Assembly (NCBI RefSeq): GCF_000485595.1
Contig: NW_014577105.1
Location: forward strand, 654,555-718,554
Length of the DNA: 64,000 bases
DNA from: Priapulus caudatus
Taxonomy: Eukaryota > Priapulida > Priapulimorpha > Priapulimorphida > Priapulidae
Direction of reading: 5' to 3'
Numbering within the stretch: position 1 is the stretch's first letter; every line of letters begins with the position of its first letter. The notes beneath the pieces are model-generated. The model was given only the letters and a program-made list of their open reading frames with translations. It had not been told where the DNA came from and did no database searches. Shown here piece after piece: positions 21,801 to 33,800 of this stretch. The translations under genes and the position numbers were made by a program.

Positions 21801-24800
21801 ATAGGGGGGATGGTGCAATTTGGTGATGTGCATTCTAAGGTATTCTTAATAATAAATGGAATACGATATATAATACTAATAGGGCATTTAAACAACAACA
21901 ATATATAATAATAATAGTGATAGTGATGTCCATTGTTGGATGGTGCTGCCATCTTCATGTACTAATACGCAATTTGATTAGGTTACATAATATGACAGTA
22001 TCTTGATAGTGTAGATATATATATTCGTTTCTTTTCATCAGCAAATTATATTTTTTACTCGTTTCGAAAGACTGATGTGTAGTAAATCGGAACAAGTCCG
22101 CAAGTCGATTTCAAAGATCAGCGGTCTCTGAAGACCGCCCATTATTCCTATAAATTATCATATTTTATTACGCGATCGCTGATTGGTCGGGGATGCCCAG
22201 TATTATCGAATTAGCAGAGGTTTATACAGCATGACCAGAAAACTAACACAACAAAACATGGCGGTTTGTGTACTTCGCCTGGACTTTAGGCTCGAATTGA
22301 CTATTTTACTCATCTGACATCAGTCCAGATGCAGCTTGTAGAATTCGCATGATCGTCCGTCCGCGTCCGTCCTCCTGGCCGTGCCGAGCGTGTCCGTCCC
22401 CGATCGAACAGTTGGGCAGCAAATCTTAACGCTGCGACGTACGGTCATGCCCTATTCGGGCGTGGTGGGTAATCCGAAAACGAGTTGGCCGAATGTCGAA
22501 GCTGGGTCAAGGTCAAAAGTCAATAGGTGTAAAAGAAGGGAACAATTCCACTCGCATTACTTAAGGTCATAGGGAGGAAATGCAGAATTGCGGCACAAAG
22601 TCTAAACGCGCTCGACATAGCTCGTGGATAGTCAGTGTATAGCATCATGGTAGGAAAAAGCCATCACTGTAGCGCAAATGAGCCACCAGTCAAAGGTCAA
22701 TGGGCAGGGCACGATTATAGACATTTTTCTAGGACATGGTGTGACAGGAGGCGCATTGAAAAACTTTGTTTGTTCAGCGTGACGCTGCATTTTTATGCAT
22801 ATTGAAAGACCAGAAATCTACTTTCTGCTGACATGGCGAAGAGTAAGTTGTCAGATAACCTTTTGACCCCAAGAAGGAGGGTTAAACCATGGCATTGTTG
22901 ACCTGATCTGTTAGAAAGAATTTGAGCCTGCCGGTTTGCTAGTAGAAATCTATAATGCCTGGATGTTGAGGCTACAATGCTCACAGTGAAATTTCAAAGC
23001 TAAATTTTGGTTAAAGAAGGTTTCATGCTCCCTTAAATCGTTATAATTTCTATTGGCCTTTTTTTTACTGTCAGTATGTTACATGTAACGTATGGGCCAA
23101 CTGCCAGTGCTAACTGGCCAGTGCCATGTGTTATGGGTACTGTGTTAGTTTTTGCCTGCGTTAATTGGTTACAGTGGCCAGCTTCTATGCAGCCTTTAAA
23201 GGCTTGCGTAGCGTAATGGATGAGTGCTTACCTATCTGCTCTTGCAATCCAGTTGTTGGGCTACTAACGCAGCGATGGAGCGCTTCCATCTTTAATCTGA
23301 AGATCACTTAAACGTACGTGCCATGCTGCGTGGCAACTTCATAAAGACTCAATGACCATCTCCTTTGAGAAGGTTCCTGATACCATCCTTGCAGTTCCAC
23401 TGTTTCGATGTGTATGTCAACATCATTTGGGACTAACAGCGGTTTACTAGAATCCCACCACTGTCCACCACAGAGTCACCGCAGTCGCGTTAGATAAGGG
23501 CTGTCGCTCCGCGGCACATTGTTTATATAATATCAGAGAAGAGAGAGAGAGAAAGTCTAAGATTAAAGAGAGAGAGAGAAGTAAGTAAATTTGAAGACGG
23601 GGACAGGAAAACGGTGATAGCGGTGTGTATGCGAGCGGGAACGGGGTACAATTAGGTCGGGCGAGATGTGTGCAAGGGATGGGAGGTGGGAGGCAGGGGG
23701 AGGGAGTCGAAGGCAGGGGGAGGGAGATGGAGTAGGGGTGAAGTTGGGAAGAGGCCAAGAGGAGTGAAGTGGGAGCAGGGAGGAAGGTGGCGCAGCTGGG
23801 GAGGAGGTGGGAGAAGGACTCCGCTGGCCCGCCTCTACCATTAAACCATTGGAGATCCATGCTCCATATGTTGAAATCTCTCTTTATAGATAGATACAAA
23901 TAGATTAGGCTGTGAATCTATGATCACAAATTCAAAGTTGAAGGCAATCATGCATTGTAATTAAAATAAACCGAAAATCGGCATGGGGGAGATATGTGAG
24001 CCGTGTCTAACATGATGTTGTACCCCCAATATAATACCCCCCCAAAACCCCATTATTGGTTAAAAACCCCCACCCCTACCAATTACCACAAAAAACTTAA
24101 ACCGCCCAAACAAACAAAAACCCCCCCCATACCAAAAAAAAACAATGGTTTATTTTTTTTGTAAAATTTTGGCGTTGTACGCAACTGCGTATCGCATCAC
24201 TGCGCCTAAACAAATGGTACTACGCACACTGAAAATGTGTACGTTCATAACCGTACAACAGACCCCAGATAGCCCAGACGCTCTGCGCTCCTTGTTAGTC
24301 TATATTTGATTAAATTTACCATTCATTTCAATTAGAGATAATGTAGAAGGGTAGGTAGAGAAATAACAATAAAATCAGTTTGGTAATTTTTAGCCTCAAC
24401 TTATGACATCGTCAAGCATGAGCTATTGCATGGTTGTCGATAGCGTTCGTCGTCCGTCCCGTCCGTCAACATTTGCTAGCTGTCCAACGATAACTCAGGA
24501 ACGCGTCTTGACCACTGTTTGAAATTGGTTATAGTTGTTACTGCCCATGCTCCATATAAAGCCTATTCTTGGAGGCACGAGCCAGTCGACGTACTTTGCG
24601 AGCCACGGCAATTTTCTTGCAAAAAAGGAATTGCCATTAGTCATTAGGTTCAACGGGATTTTGCTCCATTTTTAGTAGTGAACTGAATAAGGGGCTTAGG
24701 GGTTTTGATATTAAAAAAAAAAATTATGCAAATTAGTAAGTTTGCGCAATTATACTAGCATATTATATAGACACCAGATAACAAACAGTCTGTGTGATCA

Positions 24801-27800
24801 CACTCGTCTGGTTTCGTTTTAGCAAGATTCATTGACAATATCTTTAAATGCAAAATTCCTGCTATGAACATAATATTGTTATGATATACTATTATTATGC
24901 TATCTTATTATTATGATGATATAATGATTTTATGCTAAGAAACATTCTAAGCGGGTATAGCGCGCATGCTACCGCACAAATGTGATATCATTTTGGTTTA
25001 TAAATTATATTATAATTTATATACTAATATATTTATTATTTTCACATAAAAAATTACACATATAATTATCAAGAGTATATAATCGGGAGTTCCTCCGCAT
25101 ATATACTCTTCGTCTATACAGGTACGTCATGGTTGCTCAATTAAAACTGACTTCTTCTCACTCACTCATTTTTGTCCTTTTTTGTGGTGACTACAGTGTC
25201 ATCTGAGCTTTCTTTCATTTCGCTGTGGCAGCGATTATTTAGTCGCCCCGCCGGACCAGCTGAACAGCGAGCAAGCAGTCGCCCGGTCGATTTTCTAATC
25301 GCCACTGGCGACTGGGCGACCGCTAGTTTCTCACGCTGCTTTGACACTGACCACGACTCTCACATCTCGTGTTACAGTGTGAGAATTTGTCTTTTTGTGC
25401 AGAATAAATTCAAGATCGTGTCGTTTTTAGCTCAACTTGACATCGTCAAGATGAGCTATTGCCATGGGGCGTCGGCCATAATTCTATTGCCATGGCCATA
25501 ACTCAGTTCAGGTTCAACGGATTTTGCTCATTTTTGGCATGTGAATGAATAACGACTGGCCCCCAAAACATATCACAGGGGGTTTGATATATTTTTTTAA
25601 ATTATGCAAATTAGGTAGATTTTGACAATTTCACTAGATGCATTTCAGTGTCTGCCTACGGTCAACGATAACTCAAGAACCGTTTGACCCACATGTTTCA
25701 AATTGCATACAGTTGTTACTCCTATGAGAGAGTTGAATGTTCAATTTTGGAGCACGCCAGTCAACCTACTTTTGAGCCACGCCCACTTTTTGGTAAAAAT
25801 GGAAATGGCCTTAGGTCAGTTCAGGTTCAACGGGTTTTGGTCATTATTGGTATGTGAATGAATAATGACTGGCCCCAAAACATATCACACAGGTGTCGAT
25901 ATTTTTTTTTAAATTAGGTAGATTTTGGCAATGTCATTATGCTTTTCAGTGTCTGCCTAAGGTCAACGATAACTCAAGAACCGTTTGACCCACATGTTTC
26001 AAATTGCATACACTTGTTACTCCTATGGGAGAGAGTTGAATGTCCAATTTTGGAGCATGCCAGTCAACCTACTTTTGAGCCACGCCAACTTTTTGGCAAA
26101 AATGGAAATGGCCATCTAGATTCATTCGATTTTGTTAAATTTACCTACCTACCTACCTAATCATGTACCTACATGTAATACTGTGTTTTAGATTCTTCGT
26201 TACACTGGAATATTTTATTACTTTTATTTGTGCGATAATTGAAAACCATAATGGCGATCATTTAGGCGTAGCGCCATCTCTCGCCCAGATTTCAGACTTT
26301 CAGATCTGAAACATTTATTTTTGCATCAAAACTAACCCTGAAACAAATCGGTAAAACTTCTATTATTAGTATAAAACAAGGAATACGGACTTTTGATCAC
26401 ATTTCGGTCCGTTATAAATGAAACACATACCAAATTTTAAATATCATCTCCCTCTTCTATCACAGCCAAGGTGAGCTATAGTGTCATTGACACTTTCATT
26501 TATCAAATATTATTTATATGTGGTTAGCCATCATAATATGCATAAATTACTGTGATGTACAATAAATTTATGTGTATGAATTTGAATTTTGTGATCGATT
26601 CTCATCCAATCAGCAGCCTTGTGAGGAAGTTCCTGTTATCGTAAATTTCCTAATAGCTGCGATGTGTTTCTGTCAACGCTCCTCTCGTAACATTAACATT
26701 CGTCGTAAGTGTTATCTTTGCATTAACATTAGCATTAACTTTACGATGTTTCTGACAACGGCCCTCATGATTACATCGTATATCCTGATGGAAATGTCTC
26801 GGTGCCTTGCTTCTGTTTGTTTAAGCTGAAATCTGAACCCTCAAAATAGCATAGGTTTGTTATAGTTCATGCAGTGCTCAAATGCACATAAAAGTCGTAA
26901 GGTGGTGTCTGGAGGAAGTGTTTCCATCTATGTTGCCTCGTTAGTGTATAAATTCCTGTTATCAAGGTGTGTTGATATTTTTTAATATGCAAGTACTTAC
27001 AGGAATTCATTCAGAATACTTAAAGGAATAATAGGTCCATTGATTATGCAATGTTGACGAATGCTAGCGTAACTGGCACCTTGTGTAGTTAATAAGTACA
27101 TTACCTTATAACCAAACGCGTATTAGTTTGTCCAATATCACTGCTGGTTACTAAGAAATGTCTAATTGAAATCTGCAGTCCAAAAATCTGTTGTTTACAG
27201 TTTCAAACTGCTGCCGGTGAAGCGGGTGCGATACAGATTTATAGTGCACCGGACATTTTCGCACGCATGCTCGGCTGTACGCAATGCTATCATCAGTGAT
27301 TTTGTAAACATGGACGCTCATGAACTTTTTGTCAGGGCTGTCCACGTGCGTCCGTGATTAGTACGTGTGTTTTACTCTATTTCCATGTTTAGTCCATGGC
27401 CGTGGTAACGCCGCTGACACCTCCGTTTCATCTGGCGTCCAAAACATACGGGCCGCACAAATGTTTACGTCATCGCTTGACTCATTTACGGCACGTAAAT
27501 GATACGTTGATACATATCAACAACCGATTTCAAGTCTTGTTTGTAATGTAACCAGCAGTGATATTGGACAAACTAATACGCGTTTGGCTATAAGGTAATG
27601 TACTTATTAACTACTGTACACAAGGTGCCAGTTACTCTAGCATTCGTCAACATTTCATAATCAATGGACCTATTATTCCTTTAATAATAGGAGATATATG
27701 TGCATATACAGTAGTAAAGGATTAAGTACATGATTTTTTATGATAATGGTAGTGATAATTTAGCGATTGAAATGGCAATTTTAGCCATTTCACCACACTT

Positions 27801-30800
27801 TCTAGAGAAGAATAATCCTCTGCAGGAACTTGTGCAGAAAAGCAAGTCTGTGTACTCCTCTCTGAAACATAAGAAAAAGGTGATCGGAATGGCATTGAAT
27901 TGTAGATCTATACATGGGAATGGTTCGTGATCAGGTATTGTTGTTTCTTACAGGTCCAGCTTCGAATGCAGTTTCCACCCTGAAGGAGATGATGAAAGCA
28001 GGAATGAACATTGCCCGCATGAACTTTTCCCACGGTTCCCATGAGGTAAAATTCTATTGGACAATGGCAAACCGCATAATCCACATGCATAGCATTTAAA
28101 TTTTAATAAACAATGTAACAAATTCCTATCCACTTGGATGATCTGAAAATTGTAGCAAATAAAATGATATATAAAAAAATTTATATATATAATATATATA
28201 TAATATATATTTATAATATTTCCCATTGCGTCTGGCGTAATTTAGGCTAGCGGTGTCCTGGTGTTTCGCAAGCAAATGGACCGTTTTAACGAGATCTGCA
28301 TCTGTGATTAACCGAATCCATCCACTAGCCACATTTCCTACTACACTGGGCAACTACAACAAAACCTCCACGTATCTCAATGTCATTCTTGTCGATAGGG
28401 AATGAGAGAGCTTTTTTCTACAAACTGCTGCTATCACCACGATGGTACATGTGACAAGTGACTGTGCCTTACAGCATCTCTTTAAACCTTGCAGTACCAT
28501 GCGCAGACGATAGCCAACGTGCGAGCGGCTGTAGCAGAGTTTGAATCAGTGAGGCCTGTTGCCATCGCGCTGGATACCAAGGGACCGGAGATCAGGACTG
28601 GGTTGCTAGAAGATGTAAGCACTGCATGCATGAGTGTAGGCCAGTGAGAGTAGCACTGAGCGGATGTGCCATGTGTTTGTATGCCAGAGTCGTGGACATA
28701 CTGACCACCCTGTGTGACCCAGATCAGTAGCCATCCTAGTGTTTAAAGCAATGTTTAGTACAATTTATAAATACTAAAATTGGCTTGGTACAGTAGACAG
28801 TGTGTAAACGAGCCCGTGGTGGTATATTAGGCAGTCCTTAAAAGAAAAGCTATGGTGGTATATAAGGCAGTACTTTAGCTAGCCTGTGGTTATATATATA
28901 GGGCATTACTTTAGCTAGCCTGTGGTTATGTATAAGGCAGTACTTTAGCTAGCCAATGGTTATATATAAGGCCGTACTTTAGCTAGCCTGTGGTTATATA
29001 TAAGGCAGTACTTTAGCTAGCATGCGGTGATATACGAAGGGAGCACTTGAGGAAGCCTGGGGTATTTTCTAGTGTAGTACTTTAGCTCACCATGGTTAGT
29101 GTATTAGACAGTATGTTAGCAGTCCAGGTGCTTAAGGCAATATTGTAGCTAGTATAATAATTTAGTTATGGTAGTACTGAAGTCAGCTTGGTACAGAGGG
29201 AGTACTTTAACCAGCCTATAGCGGCATGAGTCGGTCAGCATGGTGATGGTGGTACTACTGCAGGGCCCCTCAGCATTGATCACCATGGAGAGACACGACA
29301 AGGTGCGCATCACCACCGACGAGCAGTTCATGGAGAAGTGCAGCAAGGAGCTTATCTGGGTCGACTATAAGAACATTGTGAAGGTAGTCGCCCCTGGCGA
29401 CAGGATATTCATCGACGATGGTCTGATCGCTCTGAAGGTGCTCGAGAGAGGTTTGTGTGTGAGCTAGCATATCCGATTTCCAGAGTTACAGTGCAAGTCT
29501 GCAGGGATGCAAGTGTCTGCACACATAGTCAGATTTTTTCCTTAGTGCCATGATACTTTGCAGGGATGCAGGTCTTTGCACATTTACGTCATGGTTGGTT
29601 GCTCGTCTCAGGTGACGATCTGTGTATGGAGAATTTGCCACTGGTCACAATGATGTGAGATCACTGTATAGTTGCTAGTACAGTGAATGCAGTATGTGTG
29701 GTGGTTATTGCATCATGTTGCCACAGATATTGATTGAATGGTTCACGCGTATTCTTTTAATCGAAGTCTGACTGAGCTTTAACTGCATTCCTGCAAGTCA
29801 TGACTGCTTCAGCCGAATATTTAAATCATCTCAAGTGTATCTTAATTTAATTGTCACACTGTATTATTGAGTAAGTTATCGTATTTGCATGTGTGACATA
29901 CCTTGATACTGATCGTTTAGGAAAGGATTACGTGGACTGTGATGTATCTAACGGTGGCCTGCTCGGCAGTAAGAAGGGCGTCAACCTGCCCGGCATAGAG
30001 GTTGACCTCCCCGCTGTGTCTGAGCGCGACAGGCTCGACCTGCTGTTTGGCGTCGAACAGGGAGTACGTATCCGCATTGCCATGGCAACAGCGTGTGTCG
30101 TCGCGACGATTCCACTTGGTTTTTGGCAGCCTGTGTTAAAACGCCTTTTGTGCACCGAGGCGATGCAGGAATTTCTCCGTCGGCTAAGTGACGTCAGAAA
30201 CTGCTCAGACTGCTGGTTATATTATAGTCGCGCGCGTGCGGTGCTAAAGTCTCGCTCGTGTTTTTTAGATACTGGGTTCTGACGGTCGATGTAATTTACA
30301 CAGGTCGCACGCGCTGCAGTGACTGGGAACAGATTTACCAATCACCTGATTGTAGAAGATTCTCGCGCCTGCTGCTGAATCTTTGCCGATAGATTGCATG
30401 CGATCTAATTTGATACGAGTGCGGAATTTAATCAGTGTTTCAAAATTAAAAAACTTAGAGCTTCTTAGACTTGGCTCAGCCGGGAGTCGTATTCTGCAAG
30501 GGTTGATACGCACGCCCCTAACACGTGTGATTGAGTGTAGTTCAAAGCATTTGATAATAGGTTCCTGTTACGTGCTACTGTAGTCGGTGGTAACTGTGGT
30601 TCATATACTTAGTGCCAGAAGCAATGGTGGCGCTATCTGCGTTCTACAATACTCATAGGCAAATCTCTGAGATTTTATTCTTGAACAATCTGGCGATCTG
30701 AATAATAATAAAATAATATAATAAAAGTCAGTTAAATGTGTGATGTTTGTGGATGTAAGAGGGTGGGTGGGTGGTTGGATGGATGGATAGAGCTGTACGT

Positions 30801-33800
30801 GGTTTCATCAGCGATGTAGCCCCCTGACTGTAGCGAGAGTGATCTCTTCATTACATTGCGTGTCCCATCGTTAACGTTGGCTTGTCGTTGTGCTGCACAG
30901 ATAGACATGGTGTTTGCGAGCTTCATCCGCAATGCCGACGGCGTGAAAGCAATCCGTGAGATCTTCGGCGAGGAAGGCAAGAACATCAAGATCATCGCCA
31001 AGATCGAGAACCACGAGGGGGTGTACAAGTGAGTACGCTGCGGCGGTGACCGCGTAGATGAGTAAGCAAACACCTATCGCTGCGTGTGTGACCCACGAGT
31101 GTGCGGTGTGCCAGTGCAGGTGCTGAAGCTGTGAATATCCATTATGTGGTGGAGTTAAACACGTCTGTTGGGAAATAATTTGTGAAACTGTTTGCCACCT
31201 AGTGTGTTCCTCATCACTTGCAGTAGGACGTCACAATATTTATGCTATTATAGACCCAGTCTATTTTCTGTCTCAGAGTGCTGATCTTATTTTTTGTATC
31301 GAGGGAACATCGTCTTGCCTCTGATTGAGTTGTGACTAATGGCTTGTTAATTTGCAGGATTAACGAGGTCATTGATGAGGCAGACGGAATTATGGTTGCT
31401 AGAGGTGACCTGGGCATCGAGATTCCTCCAGAGAAGGTGTTCCTCGCACAGAAGATGATTATTGCTCGCTGCAACAGCGCCGGGAAGCCAGCGATCTGTG
31501 CGACGCAGGTAACCATGGCAACAGCTCTATCAGCTGTGTACTCTTCATCCAGCTGCGTGTGCGTGTGTGCGCTGCGTGTGTTTGTTAAGTGCGTGTGTGC
31601 GCTGCGTGTGTTTGTTAAAGCTGCACAATACGCATCCAAATGCTAATTTCTCCAGTACTAGACTAGCAAATACTTCGTGGCATGCATAATCACACTACCT
31701 TATGACAAAATAAACTCTAGTTCCTCCCATTTCACTGCGCATTGTCTTAAAAAAGGTATTATTGTCTTAAAAATACCTCCAATGTTGTTCAAATTCTTCG
31801 ATGTTGTTGACAGTTTCCCCAAGCAACCGTGCAGCGGGCAGCGGTGCTGCGGTACAGCGGTACGGGTGTAGCAAAGATAAAAACATGTGACGTCACCCTA
31901 ACCACTTCGAGGCTAAATTGTTTGGCAAATAAGCCGGCGTTAGCGCCAGAGTGCCAGTTTTCTCACCTCTTTCTTGTGGGTTTTAAGCAAACGCGCAGTG
32001 AAATGGGAGCAACTAGAGTTTATTTTGTCATAAGGTAGTGTGATTATGCATGCCACGAAGTGTTTGCTAGTCTAGTACTGGAAAAATTAGCGTTTGGATG
32101 CGCATTGTGCGGCTTTAAGTGCGTGTGTGTGCTGCGTGTGTTTGTTAAGTGCGTGTGTGCGCTGCGTGTGTTTGTTAAGTGCGTGTGTGCGCTGCGTGTG
32201 TTTGTTAAGTGCGTGTGTGCGCTGCGTGTGTTTGTTAAGTGCGTGTGTGCAAGTAAGTGGGTATCACAAGGTTTCTTATACATAAGAGGCACAGTGGTGC
32301 ACCGCCGTTGTCAAATTTAACATCGCCGTTGTGAAAATGTTCCTGTATTTACTGATAAGTATATCCTGTATCTATATACCTATAAGTATATCAATACATC
32401 CTGTATTTACTGATAAGTATATCCTGTATCTATATACCTATAAGTATATCAATACATCCTGTATTTGAATCCGTCATGCGCGTTTTTTCCCGAAACTGGC
32501 CATTACCTCCTTTGTCAAATTTTCTCTCAGAAATCCTGTATTAGTAATCACAGGTGTGCGTGCTTATGTGTTTGTCCCTGTGTGATGTGTCTGTGAGCAT
32601 TTGTGTGTGTGCATGAGTGCATACGTGCATGTGTACATGCGCGTCTGCCCACATATGGGAACCTATGTGTATGGCCACTAGTAAGAGCTTCACGTCCGTG
32701 TGCACCTCGTGCGTTTTTGTCTGCTCCTCGTAGAGGTCTATCATCGGTAGCTGGAAGGATGTTTGTTGGGTTGCCGTGGGTAACGACGGCCCCGTTTAGC
32801 TGAACGTGCTGCCGGCGTAACCCATCGACGCGCTTTTCAGATGCTGGAGTCGATGGTGACCAACCCGCGGCCGACACGCGCCGAAGGCAGCGACGTCGCC
32901 AACGCCATTCTGGACGGCGCCGACTGCGTCATGCTGTCGGGCGAGACCGCCAAGGGCAAGTACCCTCTGGAGGCTGTCAAGATAATGCACGAGGTATGTG
33001 CACTTGCACATTGGTGACGCATGCGAAGTATGGGTGAAGGGCCGTCGTGCAGTAGCAGGGTTCTCCAAGAGCACTTATAGCCTGGCGGCCTGCCAGGCTA
33101 TCGTCGAGCCCCGCCATCCTAAAATGCACCCGCCACTCTAAATATCATAGCACCCGGACCCCCCTAGCACGCAAACCGCCTTCGGCGATTTGCAACTAGG
33201 AGCGTAAAGGCAGCACCCGCCATGCTATAATGAAAAAGCTTGGAGAACCCTGAGTAGGTATGTCAGCTCATAGGTTCCACACTCAGTTACAGTTGAATGG
33301 TTGTCATACACGATGTATTCACACATTACACACTCAGTTACAGCTGAATAGCTGTCATACGATGTATTCACAGGTTACGCACTCGGTTACAGTTGAATGG
33401 TTGTCATACACGATGTATTCACACGTTACACACTCAGTTACAGCTGAATAGCTGTCATACACAACGTATTCACACGTTACACACTTAGTTACAGTTGAAT
33501 AGCTGTCATACACGATGTATTCCCACATTACACACTCGGTTACAGTTGAATAGCTGTCATACACGACGTGTGATCACACGTCACGCACTCGGTTACAGCT
33601 GAGTGGCTGAATGGCTGTGATGCATATGGTACTTGCCCATCACTCACGGACTATAGCTGAGTGTCTTTAGTTCGGCATCCTAAGGATCCATTTCATGCCT
33701 TATTACAAGAACCTAAGAAAGGTCATTCCTAAGAAGATTATCTAGTACAATGAAATCTCGTCTAAGCCCTCACGCTTATTTTAATTTTTAAAGCCGGTGT

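Larger units (their letters stand above)
17336..27953 (+). other. Pyruvate kinase intron 1 (10.6 kb, repeat-rich)
   Basis: GT-AG intron that splits the Gly codon of the CTIG-PAS motif. It contains CA/GT and AT microsatellites, two dispersed-repeat families (22.3-23.0, 24.4-26.1 kb), low-complexity C/A sequence near 24.1 kb, a GA/GGGA-rich tract (23530-23830) and a TTAA-flanked inverted-repeat element (27024-27680). I see no nested gene. Confidence 0.75.

Noticed and set aside
21611-21958. 115-codon minus-strand ORF
   Set aside because: No recognisable domain; the composition follows AT-rich triplets and a short duplicated CACTGGTCC motif.
23200-23280. tRNA-like sequence (GTAGCGTAATGGATGAG)
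   Set aside because: It resembles an A box, but there is no proper B box, acceptor stem or anticodon arm.
32060-32320. Cys/Val/Arg repeat proteins
   Set aside because: These are three-frame translations of the 30-bp minisatellite, whose length is a multiple of three.
33270-33625. CRISPR-like array
   Set aside because: The 51-bp units are contiguous tandem copies without unique spacers, in a eukaryotic intron.
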